64,000 nt of DNA from Rugamonas aquatica (GTDB taxonomy: Bacteria; Pseudomonadota; Gammaproteobacteria; Burkholderiales; Burkholderiaceae_D). Shown here piece after piece: positions 54,881 through 64,000 of the stretch. The notes beneath the pieces were generated by a model. That model made no database searches. It was not told the origin of the DNA and worked only from the letters and a program-made list of their open reading frames with translations. Within the stretch, counting starts at the first letter, position 1. Every line of letters starts with the position of its first letter. The DNA is taken from the NCBI RefSeq assembly GCF_009380215.1, contig NZ_WHUG01000010.1:173975-237974 (forward strand), given 5' to 3'. The position numbers and the translations under genes are program-made.

Positions 54881-54909
54881 TTGACAAGTTCTGAACCCTC
54901 GCCAATACT
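54881..54909 (+). promoter_or_regulatory. Strong candidate promoter giving a leaderless ArsR mRNA
   Basis: A perfect TTGACA (54881-54886) and AATACT (54904-54909) are 17 bp apart. Transcription would begin near 54916, while the ATG is at 54917, so the mRNA would have almost no leader. No ribosome site is visible in front of this ATG. Confidence 0.5.
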
Positions 54910-54916
54910 ATACCTT

Positions 54917-55354
54917 ATGGTTAACTATAAAGACCCCCACCTGGACCTGATCTTCGCCGCGCTGTCCGACGCCACGCGGCGCGGGGTGCTGGCGCAGTTG
55001 GGCGACGGCAGTCAAACCGTCACCGAGTTGGCGCAGCAGTATGAGATGTCCCTGCCCGGCTTCATGAAACACCTGGCGGTGCTGGAAGCGGCCGGCCTGA
55101 TCGCGCGCTCCAAGGAAGGCCGCGTGGTGCGCTGCGAACTCGATGCCGCCCCCATGCAGGATGCCGCCGCCTGGATCGCCCACTACCAGCGCTTCTGGAC
55201 CGACCAGCTCGATTCGCTGGGTCGCTATCTCTACCACAAAGAGGAAATCGCATCATGCCCAACACCGAGCAGCCCGCCCAAGTCAGCATCCGCCGCACCT
55301 ACCCCGTCGCCCCCGAAAAAGTCTGGCGCGCGTGGACCGACCCGCAAGCGCTGA
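54917..55354 (+). CDS. ArsR-family transcriptional regulator with C-terminal extension
   Basis: This winged-helix repressor (about residues 8-75; QTVTELAQQYEMSLPGFMKH) belongs to the SRPBCC-linked ArsR group. The family end is near HKEEIAS at residue 113. Here codon 114 reads TGC instead of the TGA that would give the usual ATGA overlap with the next gene. The frame therefore runs on 33 codons, adding a low-complexity tail (TPSSPPKSASAAPTPSPPKK) and overlapping the SRPBCC gene by 100 bp. The upstream ATG at 54881 is inside the promoter. Confidence 0.85.
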   Translation: MVNYKDPHLDLIFAALSDATRRGVLAQLGDGSQTVTELAQQYEMSLPGFMKHLAVLEAAGLIARSKEGRVVRCELDAAPMQDAAAWIAHYQRFWTDQLDSLGRYLYHKEEIASCPTPSSPPKSASAAPTPSPPKKSGARGPTRKR

Positions 55355-55704
55355 GCCAGTGGTTCGGTCCCGGCCAGGCGAGCTTGACCAAGGCCGACAT
55401 CGACCTGCGCGAAGGCGGCCAGTACCACCTCGCCTTCGCCGGCCCCGATGGCGGCCTGAATCAGATGACCGGCGTCTATCAGGAAGTGAAACCGTACACG
55501 CGGCTGGTGTTCACCTGGGCCTGGCACAGCACGCCGGAACGGGTGTCGCGCATCAGCATCGAGCTCACGCCGGTGGCGGAAGGCACGGAACTCAGCTTCG
55601 TGCACGACCGCTTCTTCGACGAACAGGCGCGCATCAACCACGAGCGCGGCTGGGCTCTTTTCTTTAGCAGTCTTGATCGTCTACTTACAGGAGGTTCGCT
55701 ATGA
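55255..55704 (+). CDS. SRPBCC-family protein (AHSA1-like)
   Basis: The 149-residue protein has the START/AHSA1-like fold. RRTYPVAPEKVWRAWTDPQA is the N-terminal strand and helix, WFGPG follows, and FVHDRFFDEQARINHERGW is the end of the fold. It has a hydrophobic cavity and may bind a small ligand. It is cytoplasmic. Genes of this kind usually follow an ArsR regulator, and here its ATG is inside the extended ArsR frame. The stop overlaps the GFA gene by four bases. Confidence 0.88.
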   Translation: MPNTEQPAQVSIRRTYPVAPEKVWRAWTDPQALSQWFGPGQASLTKADIDLREGGQYHLAFAGPDGGLNQMTGVYQEVKPYTRLVFTWAWHSTPERVSRISIELTPVAEGTELSFVHDRFFDEQARINHERGWALFFSSLDRLLTGGSL

Positions 55705-56048
55705 AATACCAGGGAAGCTGCCATTGCGGCAATGTGAAGTTCGAGGCCGAAGGCGAGATCACGTCGGCCATGTCATGCAACTGCTCGATGTGCCAGCGCA
55801 AGGGCGTGCTGATGTGGTTCGTCCCGCGCCAGAACATGCATCTGCTGACGCCGGACGACGCGGCCAGCACCTATCTGTTCAACAAGCACCTGATCAAGCA
55901 CCGCTTCTGCCCTACCTGCGGCATCGCGCCCTACAGCGAGGGCACGGCGCCCAATGGCGACGCCATGGCGGCGATCAATATCCGCTGCATCGAAGGCATA
56001 GACCTGGAGTCTATCCCCGTCACGCACTACGACGGTCGAGCGATTTGA
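55701..56048 (+). CDS. GFA-family zinc protein
   Basis: The 115-residue protein has the ligand pattern of the family: GSCHCGNVKFEAEG near residue 6, CNCSMCQRKG near residue 26, and RFCPTCGIAPYSE near residue 68. It is shorter than the GFA protein at 39932 and belongs to another subgroup. It is co-translated with the SRPBCC gene (ATGA overlap), so it is part of the ArsR-regulated operon. The 3' end overlaps the convergent DUF2199 gene by 29 bp. Confidence 0.86.
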   Translation: MKYQGSCHCGNVKFEAEGEITSAMSCNCSMCQRKGVLMWFVPRQNMHLLTPDDAASTYLFNKHLIKHRFCPTCGIAPYSEGTAPNGDAMAAINIRCIEGIDLESIPVTHYDGRAI

Positions 56049-56544
56049 GGAAGGCATCGGCCTGGTGCGCGGAGATGCCGTCGCGCTGGTCAGCGAACAA
56101 CGCCGCTGCGGCGTCGGCCACCATGAATTCGGGACGCGTCTCCGGCCCCGTCAGATGGATCTTGCCGTGCAGGTCCAACGAGCCGGGACGGGTCGGGATA
56201 TCGTTGGCCAGCAGGCCGTCGAGCGGCGGTTCATCCAGTTGGCTATCGCTGTCCCACAACGCGTAGATGCGGTCGAACACATCGCGCCGGACTTCCATCC
56301 ACACGCCCAGGCAGTAATCGAGCGGACGGCCGGTCACCATCAACGGCAGCAGGCCGCGCACGAAGTAGCGGTGGCTGTCGTCGCTGTCGCCCCATATCGC
56401 GCACAGGTCGTCGTTCTCGCGGCAGCGGGCTTCCCGCTCGGCATCCGACAGCGCCGCGACCGCATCGGGGCGCCTGAAAACGAGTTCGACTTCATCCAGC
56501 GTGTGCAGTTCGCCACACTCTGAACAGGCTATCTGGTCCGACAT
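56020..56544 (-). CDS. DUF2199 domain protein
   Basis: The 174-residue protein starts with a zinc-ribbon-like piece, CSECGELHTLDEVELVF (the cysteine pair near residue 7). The DUF2199 core follows: NDDLCAIWGDSDDSHRYFVR, then CLGVWMEVRRDVFDR. It is acidic and soluble. The function of the domain is unknown. AAGGAAA lies before the ATG at 56544. It is convergent with the GFA gene and divergent from the membrane-GGCT gene. Confidence 0.8.
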   Translation of the reverse strand: MSDQIACSECGELHTLDEVELVFRRPDAVAALSDAEREARCRENDDLCAIWGDSDDSHRYFVRGLLPLMVTGRPLDYCLGVWMEVRRDVFDRIYALWDSDSQLDEPPLDGLLANDIPTRPGSLDLHGKIHLTGPETRPEFMVADAAAALFADQRDGISAHQADAFLKSLDRRSA

Positions 56545-56609
56545 GTTTTTCCTTTTTACCGAGGTTTGCTTTTAATATAACATGCTAGCAAACTTACGGA
56601 GGCTGATGC

Positions 56610-57443
56610 ATGAAGCGCTGGTCCATTCCCTATGCCGTGCTGGTCGGTGGCGCCATTGCCGGCGCGCTCGATATCACGTTCGCGATTTCCTTTGCCGTCT
56701 ATAACGGGCTGACGCCGGCGCGCCTGCTGCAAGTCGTGGCCAGCGGGCTGCTGGGCAGCGCGGCCTTCAGCGGCGGCGCGCTGACCGCGGCGCTTGGATT
56801 GCTGTGCCACTTCGCACTCAGCTTCGTGTGGATGGCGCTGTTCCTGCTGGCGACCCGCCGCGCGCCGGCGCTGGCGGCCAGGCCGCTGCTGGCGGCGGTC
56901 TTGTTCGGAACCCTGGTGTTTCTGGCGATGCGGCTGGTGGTGTTGCCGCTGTCGGCCTTCCCCCGCCCTGTCACGTTCCAGCCGCTGTCGACGGTGCTGG
57001 ACTTGCTGTCCCATATATTCCTGTTCGGCCTGCCGATTGTGTGGGCCACGCGCAAAGCGCTGGGCGGTGCGGCGCTGGATGCGAGCGAAATGCTGTTCTC
57101 CTACGGCACCCTGCAACAGCCCGATGTCCAGAAGGCGACCTTTGGCCGCCTGCTCTCCGGCCGCCCGGACAGTTTGCCCGCCTATCAGCTGGCCATGCTG
57201 GCGATCGACGATCCGGCGGTGGTCGAGACCAGCGGCAAGACGCATCACCCCATCGTCTCGCACACCGGCTCGCCCGCCGACACGGTCGCGGGCTCGGTGC
57301 TGGCGATCACCGCCGAGGAGCTGCGGAATTCTGACCGCTACGAAGTGGCGGCCTACCGCCGCCAGCGCGTCGTGCTGGCTTCGGGCACGCTGGCCTGGGC
57401 CTACGTGGATGCGCGGGATGCCCCCACAAGCACCACGCAATAA
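56610..57443 (+). CDS. Membrane domain fused to a gamma-glutamylcyclotransferase-like domain
   Basis: The first 150 residues hold four to five hydrophobic segments (YAVLVGGAIAGALDITFAI; VVASGLLGSAAFSGGALTA; LGLLCHFALSFVWMALFLLA; PLLAAVLFGTLVFLAMRLVV; LLSHIFLFGLPIVWA). From residue 161 the chain is a GGCT/AIG2-like domain: LFSYGTLQ at 162-169 and the catalytic-type Glu245 in DRYEVAAYRRQ. Stand-alone GGCT proteins begin at this methionine, so this is a fusion. AcggAGG lies before the ATG at 56610. A terminator follows at once. Confidence 0.8.
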   Translation: MKRWSIPYAVLVGGAIAGALDITFAISFAVYNGLTPARLLQVVASGLLGSAAFSGGALTAALGLLCHFALSFVWMALFLLATRRAPALAARPLLAAVLFGTLVFLAMRLVVLPLSAFPRPVTFQPLSTVLDLLSHIFLFGLPIVWATRKALGGAALDASEMLFSYGTLQQPDVQKATFGRLLSGRPDSLPAYQLAMLAIDDPAVVETSGKTHHPIVSHTGSPADTVAGSVLAITAEELRNSDRYEVAAYRRQRVVLASGTLAWAYVDARDAPTSTTQ

Positions 57444-57475
57444 AAAAGGGGCAGCCAAATCGGCTGCCCCTTTTA
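57442..57475. terminator. Bidirectional Rho-independent terminator
   Basis: GGGGCAGCC and GGCTGCCCC form a perfect 9-bp stem around AAATC (57448-57470). Six A residues precede it and four T follow, so it can stop the membrane-GGCT transcript and the convergent icd transcript. Confidence 0.85.
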
Positions 57476-57497
57476 GTTTGCGTAAGCTACGCTACGA

Positions 57498-59735
<2,238 letters not shown>

Positions 59736-60108
59736 TCCATGTCATGCGGGCGATACCCGCCGATTGAATTTCTCCGTTTCGGGATGTAAGACGGTTTGTC
59801 GTAATCCGGCAACGGGCCCAAACAGCATTTTAGACCTGTTGGCCGCCCCTGCACAGGGGCGGATTCTGCGTAGGAGCCCTTTTCGGCCGAATAAATGCAA
59901 AAACGCCATGCACTTTACTTACTGCCAGGCATCTACCGGTCGCGAAAAGTTTCCGAGATTGCCATCAACACATATTTCTTTGTTGCACTGATGCCGAAAG
60001 TGACTATCGGAGAGTTTCCAACCGAACTCCGCCTACTAAGATCATGACAGCGTTCTGCCCAAAGCTCATTTGGATATTTGGAATGCACATAAGGCCTGAG
60101 GAGGCGAT
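59736..60108. other. Divergent intergenic region between icd and a chemoreceptor gene
   Basis: These 373 bp hold no gene that I can support. A perfect inverted repeat, CCGCCCCTG / CAGGGGCGG with a 2-nt gap, spans 59843-59862 and lies about 110 bp upstream of the icd start. No clear sigma-28 flagellar promoter was found before the chemoreceptor, although GAGGAGG provides a good ribosome site at its start. Confidence 0.5.
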
Positions 60109-61815
60109 ATGAAATTTCAGAATTGGACGATAGCAAACAGGCTGGGCTTAGGTTTCGGCATGTGCGCCGTGTTTCTGCTGGTGGTCATCGCGATGGCTCT
60201 GAGCAGCATGCGCCAGATCCAGGAGCGCCTGAACGAGATCACCAAGGTCAACAATGTTGAGACCAAGCTGGCCCAGGTCATGGACCTGACCGTCACCGAG
60301 CGCGCGCTGGCCATGCGCAACCTCATCCTGCTCAAGGAAGACAAGGAAATCCAGATCGAGGTCAAGCGCATCGCCGAGCAGCAGAAGAAATACGCGGACG
60401 CCCAGGACCAGCTGGGCCAGATGTTCTCCAAGCTGAGTGGCACCTCGGCCGAGGAAAAAGACTTGCTGGAGCAGATACGCAAGCAGGCCGAGCAAGCCGC
60501 CCCCTTCATCGAGCGCGCCGCCGCGCTGGCGCTGGAACAGAAACAGGACGAGGCCTACAAGCTGCTGCGCTATGAATTCCGGCCGGTGCAGAAACGCTGG
60601 TGGGAATTGCTGCGCAAGCTGATCGCGGTCGAGGAAAAACAAAACGTCGAAGCGGCCGACGCCGCCGAAATCGCCTACGCACAAGCCCGCACGGTGATGC
60701 TGATTATCGGCTCGCTGGCGCTGTTGACCAGCGTGGTGGCGGCCTGGCTGATTACCCGCGGCGTGACCCGCGAGCTCGGTTGCGAACCGGCCGAAGCGGC
60801 TGAAATCGCCGGCCAGATCGCCGCCGGCAACCTGACCGTGCGCGTGGAACCCAAGCCTGACGACCAGCACAGCCTGCTGTTCGCCATGCGCTCGATGCGC
60901 GACAGCCTGGCGCGCATCGTCAACCAGGTGCACGCCAGCACCGAGACCATCGCCGCCGCCGCCGGCCAGATCGCTTCCGGCAACCTGGACCTGTCCTCGC
61001 GCACCGAACAGCAGGCCAGCACGCTGGAGGAAACCGCTTCCTCGATGGAAGAGCTGACCAGCACCGTGCGCCTCAATACCGACCATGCCCGCCAGGCCAA
61101 CGGCCTGGCCGAGTCGGCCTCCGACGTGGCCGCCAAGGGTGGCGCCGTGGTGGCGCAGGTGGTCGACACCATGGCCGCCATCGATATCTCGGCGCGCAAG
61201 ATCGTCGACATCATCGCCGTCATCGACGGCATCGCCTTCCAGACCAACATCCTGGCGCTGAACGCCGCCGTGGAAGCGGCGCGGGCCGGCGAACAGGGAC
61301 GCGGCTTCGCCGTCGTGGCGACCGAGGTGCGCAACCTGGCGCAGCGTTCGGCCGCCGCGGCCAAGGAAATCAAGGACTTGATCGGCGATTCGGTCGACAA
61401 GGTCCAGGCCGGCAACCGCCTGGTCGAACAGGCCGGCAGCACCATGCACGACGTGGTGTCCAGCGTCAGGCGCGTGACCGACATCATGTCCGAGATCATG
61501 CAGGCCAGCCAGGAGCAATCGTCGGGCATAGAGCAGATCAACACCGCCGTCACGCAGATGGACGATGTGACCCAGCAAAACGCCGCGCTGGTGGAGGAAG
61601 CGGCGGCGGCCGCCCATGCGATGCAAGACCAGGTCAACAGCCTGAACGACCTGGTCAGCGTGTTCCGCACCGAGGCCCAGTCCGGCGCGCCGCGGCCCGC
61701 GCTGCAACGGGTGGCGGTCGCCGTGCCGGCCGCCATGAAACGCGCCGCGCTGCCGGCGGCCAGCCGCGCGCGCAGCGAGGCCAAGGCGCCCGCGCAGGAA
61801 TGGGAACAGTTCTGA
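60109..61815 (+). CDS. Methyl-accepting chemotaxis protein
   Basis: The 568-residue chemoreceptor has a first helix at about 11-31, a four-helix-bundle periplasmic domain, and a second helix at about 196-217 (VMLIIGSLALLTSVVAAWLI). A HAMP domain and the conserved cytoplasmic hairpin follow, with FQTNILALNAAVEAARAGEQ at the tip. The tail EWEQF is the CheR/CheB tether. It resembles the receptor at 23085 in the signalling part but not in the sensing domain. GAGGAGG lies before the ATG. The cysC gene starts 15 bp later. Confidence 0.94.
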   Translation: MKFQNWTIANRLGLGFGMCAVFLLVVIAMALSSMRQIQERLNEITKVNNVETKLAQVMDLTVTERALAMRNLILLKEDKEIQIEVKRIAEQQKKYADAQDQLGQMFSKLSGTSAEEKDLLEQIRKQAEQAAPFIERAAALALEQKQDEAYKLLRYEFRPVQKRWWELLRKLIAVEEKQNVEAADAAEIAYAQARTVMLIIGSLALLTSVVAAWLITRGVTRELGCEPAEAAEIAGQIAAGNLTVRVEPKPDDQHSLLFAMRSMRDSLARIVNQVHASTETIAAAAGQIASGNLDLSSRTEQQASTLEETASSMEELTSTVRLNTDHARQANGLAESASDVAAKGGAVVAQVVDTMAAIDISARKIVDIIAVIDGIAFQTNILALNAAVEAARAGEQGRGFAVVATEVRNLAQRSAAAAKEIKDLIGDSVDKVQAGNRLVEQAGSTMHDVVSSVRRVTDIMSEIMQASQEQSSGIEQINTAVTQMDDVTQQNAALVEEAAAAAHAMQDQVNSLNDLVSVFRTEAQSGAPRPALQRVAVAVPAAMKRAALPAASRARSEAKAPAQEWEQF

Positions 61816-61830
61816 TCTGGAGAGATAGCC

Positions 61831-62460
61831 ATGGGTATGATGGAAACAGTCGACGGCCACGCCCTGTCCGGCGCGTCGAATATTTTCTGGCACGGCAGCC
61901 AGGTGACGGCTGAAGCGCGCTGCCGCCAGGCCGGGCAGCAGGCGGCGACGGTCTGGCTCACCGGCCTGAGCGGCGCCGGCAAGTCGACGCTGGCCTGCGC
62001 GCTGGAAGACCGGCTGGTGGCGTCCGGCCATCCGGCCTACGTGCTGGACGGCGACAATCTGCGCCACCATTTGAACAGCGACCTCGGCTTCTCACCGGCC
62101 GACCGCCAGGAAAACATCCGCCGCAGCGCCGAAGTGGCCAGGCTGATGAACGACGCCGGCCTGTTCGTCATCTGCGCCTTCATCTCGCCGCTGCGCCGCG
62201 ACCGCGACATGGCCCGCGACCTCATCGGCGCCAACAATTTTCTCGAAGTCCATGTCAGCACATCCCGCAAGCTGTGCGAGGCGCGCGACCCCAAGGGCCT
62301 GTACAAGAAGGCGCGCGCCGGACTGATACCGGAGTTCACCGGCATCACGGCGCCGTACGAGGCGCCGCTGGCGCCCGCACTGTCGCTGGACACCGGCGCG
62401 CTGACGCTGAACTCCGCATGCGAACTGCTATACCAGCAACTGGCGCGCCGCTTCGTCTGA
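61831..62460 (+). CDS. cysC: Adenylyl-sulfate (APS) kinase
   Basis: The 209-residue enzyme phosphorylates APS to PAPS. The P-loop is GLSGAGKST (45-53), followed by LDGDNLRHHLNSDLGF and the DRQENIRR region. The end FTGITAPYEAPLAP is typical of CysC. It is a stand-alone kinase, since no cysD or cysN is present here. GGAGAG lies 6 nt before the ATG. The DHH phosphoesterase gene follows after 4 bp, and the preceding gene is a chemoreceptor, 15 bp away. PAPS feeds sulfate reduction or sulfation. Confidence 0.93.
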   Translation: MGMMETVDGHALSGASNIFWHGSQVTAEARCRQAGQQAATVWLTGLSGAGKSTLACALEDRLVASGHPAYVLDGDNLRHHLNSDLGFSPADRQENIRRSAEVARLMNDAGLFVICAFISPLRRDRDMARDLIGANNFLEVHVSTSRKLCEARDPKGLYKKARAGLIPEFTGITAPYEAPLAPALSLDTGALTLNSACELLYQQLARRFV

Positions 62461-62464
62461 TGCC

Positions 62465-63457
62465 ATGGCTGCCGCACTGAACTACGATGTCTTCAACGGC
62501 GACGCCGACGGCATCTTCGCGCTGCACCAGCTGCGGCTGCACACGCCGCGCCATGCGCAGCTGGTGAGCGGCGTCAAGCGCGACACCGGCCTGCTGCAAC
62601 GCCTGCCGGACGGCTGCGCCGGCCGGGTGGTGGTGCTCGACATCTCGCTCGACAGCAACGCCGACGCGCTGCGCCGCCTGCTCGACGGCGGCGCCGAGGT
62701 CGAGTACTTCGACCACCACTCGGCCGACTGCGCGTTCGCCCATCCACGGCTGCGCCTGCATTGCGATGGCTCCCCCGACGTCTGCACCAGCATCCTGGTG
62801 GACCGCCACCTGAACGGCCGCCACCGGCCATGGGCGGTGGCGGCGGCCTTCGGCGACAACCTGGCCGGCGCGGCGCGCCAGCTGGCGCAAGGCCTTGGGC
62901 TCGACGACGGCGCGGTGGCGGCGCTGGCGCAGCTGGGCCAGGTGGTCAACTACAACGCCTACGGCGAATGCGAGCAGGACTTGCACATGGCGCCGGCCGC
63001 GCTGTACCGCGCGCTCGGCGGCCACGACAGCCCGTTCGATTTCATCGCCGCCAGCGACGCCTACCGCGCGCTGTGCGCCGGCTACCGCGACGACTGCGCG
63101 CTGATGCAGGGCCTGCGGCCGCACGCCGAGCTGGCCAGCGGCGCGGTCTACATCCTGCCCGCCAGCGCGTGGGCGCGGCGCATCAGCGGCGTGCTGGCCA
63201 ACCAGCTGGCGGCCGCGCACGACGGCGCTTCGTTCGCCGTGCTCAACGAGCGCAGCGACGGCTCCTACCTGGTCAGCGTGCGCTCCGGCGCCCCGCTGAC
63301 CCTGAGCGCCTGCGGCTTCTGCCAGCAGTTCGAGGGCGGCGGCGGACGCAAGGCCGCGGCCGGCATCAACCATCTTCCGGCGGCCGAACTGGGCCGCTTC
63401 ATGGATGGCTTCGGCCGTTACTTCAACGCGGCGGCCGGTGCCGATCATGCGCGCTGA
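62465..63457 (+). CDS. DHH-DHHA1 phosphoesterase family protein
   Basis: The 330-residue protein has the DHH metal ligands NGDADG (11-16), Asp59 in VVVLDIS and Asp83-His84-His85 in YFDHHSAD, followed by the DHHA1 part with FEGGGGRKAAAG near residue 293. Such proteins cleave small nucleotides (nanoRNA, pAp, cyclic dinucleotides). Placement 4 bp after cysC suggests pAp, the by-product of PAPS use, as a possible substrate; this is an inference. It overlaps the next gene by 11 bp. Confidence 0.88.
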   Translation: MAAALNYDVFNGDADGIFALHQLRLHTPRHAQLVSGVKRDTGLLQRLPDGCAGRVVVLDISLDSNADALRRLLDGGAEVEYFDHHSADCAFAHPRLRLHCDGSPDVCTSILVDRHLNGRHRPWAVAAAFGDNLAGAARQLAQGLGLDDGAVAALAQLGQVVNYNAYGECEQDLHMAPAALYRALGGHDSPFDFIAASDAYRALCAGYRDDCALMQGLRPHAELASGAVYILPASAWARRISGVLANQLAAAHDGASFAVLNERSDGSYLVSVRSGAPLTLSACGFCQQFEGGGGRKAAAGINHLPAAELGRFMDGFGRYFNAAAGADHAR

Positions 63458-64000
63458 TGAACCGCTGCCGCCGGTCACGCAAGTCACGCTGGCCACACTG
63501 GCCCTGCTGTTCCTGCGCATAGGCTGCACCAGCGTCGGCGGCTTCATGGCGATGGTGGCGGTCACGCAGCAGGTCATCGTCGAGCGCCATCGCCTGCTGC
63601 CGGAATCGGACCTGCTGGACGGCCTGGCGCTGGCGTCCATCCTGCCCGGGCCGGTGGCCATCAATGTGGTGGCCTACACCGGCTACCGGCTGCGCGGCAT
63701 CGGCGGCGCAGCGGTCGCCATCCTGTGCGCGGTGCTGCCGGCCTTTGTCTGCATCGTCCTGCTGGGTTCCCTGTATTTCCGCTTCGGCAGCATGGATGTG
63801 CTGCGGCCGCTATTCCTCGGCATCACGCCGGCCATCGTCGCCGTGGTGCTGGCCGCCGGTTGCCGCCTGTGGTCGGCGGCGGTGCACGACTGGCGCCAGG
63901 CCGCGCTCGGCATCGGCGCGGCGCTGGCGCTGACCGCCCTGCCCGGCCTGCCCACCACGCTGGCCCTGATGGCCGTGGCCGCCATCGTCGGCTGCACCGA
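63447..64000 (+). CDS. chrA: Chromate transporter (ChrA family), 5' part
   Basis: The frame starts at the ATG at 63447, inside the DHH gene, and is still open at the right edge after 184 codons. The early sequence LFLRIGCTSVGGFMAMVAVT, and the motif LPGPVAINVVAYTGYRLRG near residues 66-84, are hallmarks of ChrA transporters. Hydrophobic segments follow (AVAILCAVLPAFVCIVLLGS and PAIVAVVLAAGCRLW). ChrA exports chromate, a sulfate analogue, which fits its position after cysC. Whether it is the short or the long form cannot be told. Confidence 0.88.
   Translation, partial: MRADEPLPPVTQVTLATLALLFLRIGCTSVGGFMAMVAVTQQVIVERHRLLPESDLLDGLALASILPGPVAINVVAYTGYRLRGIGGAAVAILCAVLPAFVCIVLLGSLYFRFGSMDVLRPLFLGITPAIVAVVLAAGCRLWSAAVHDWRQAALGIGAALALTALPGLPTTLALMAVAAIVGCT

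Noticed and set aside
60000..60108. Flagellar sigma-28 promoter for the second chemoreceptor
   Set aside because: No TAAA and GCCGATAA pair with the right spacing could be found.

Overview
The window reads as one piece of a high-GC betaproteobacterial chromosome, most likely an Oxalobacteraceae member of the Massilia/Duganella type. This is an inference from the content: a PEP-CTERM exported protein, chemoreceptors ending in EWEEF/EWEQF tails, a monomeric NADP isocitrate dehydrogenase, two TonB receptors and many exported hydrolases. I saw no rRNA, tRNA, CRISPR array, transposase or integrase.

Layout. 0.1-2.7 kb: a methyltransferase with a regulatory domain, tail to tail with a diguanylate cyclase. 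2.7-8.5 kb: a complete HAE-type RND multidrug efflux operon (pump, adaptor, outer membrane lipoprotein) with a palindromic operator candidate upstream. 8.7-12.3 kb: an EF-hand protein, a sedolisin peptidase and an XRE-cupin regulator/GNAT pair. 12.5-18.1 kb: an acyltransferase, a PafA-like phosphatase, a PEP-CTERM protein, a single-domain response regulator and a type B carboxylesterase. 18.2-23.1 kb: an operon of M1 peptidase, DUF6702 protein and TonB receptor. 23.1-29.0 kb: a chemoreceptor and an operon of TonB receptor, fatty acid desaturase and PhnD-like binding protein.

29.2-34.5 kb: small proteins, a Crp/Fnr regulator, a YcaC-like hydrolase, an exported alpha/beta hydrolase and pyruvate oxidase PoxB. 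34.6-39.9 kb: a tight operon of catalase-like protein, uncharacterised companion and DyP-type peroxidase, followed by a hybrid histidine kinase. 39.9-43.1 kb: a GFA protein, a small unknown, and an ECF sigma/anti-sigma/BAAT-type hydrolase operon. 43.2-50.9 kb: a two-component system divergent from a CzcCBA-type heavy-metal RND operon. 50.9-54.8 kb: an esterase and then an AT-richer accessory stretch of small genes (HNH nuclease YajD, a Rap1a/Tai-like exported protein, DUF4287 and unknowns). 54.9-57.5 kb: an ArsR/SRPBCC/GFA operon with an unusual reading-frame extension, a DUF2199 protein and a membrane-GGCT fusion. 57.5-64.0 kb: icd, a second chemoreceptor, cysC, a DHH phosphoesterase and the start of a ChrA-type transporter.

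The candidates I find most interesting are the catalase-like/companion/DyP operon, the TonB receptor/desaturase/PhnD operon, the cysC/DHH/chrA run, the stop-codon loss in the ArsR gene, the membrane-GGCT fusion, and a terminator hairpin lying 14 nt in front of a start codon. All functional assignments come from motif reading only; no database search was run.
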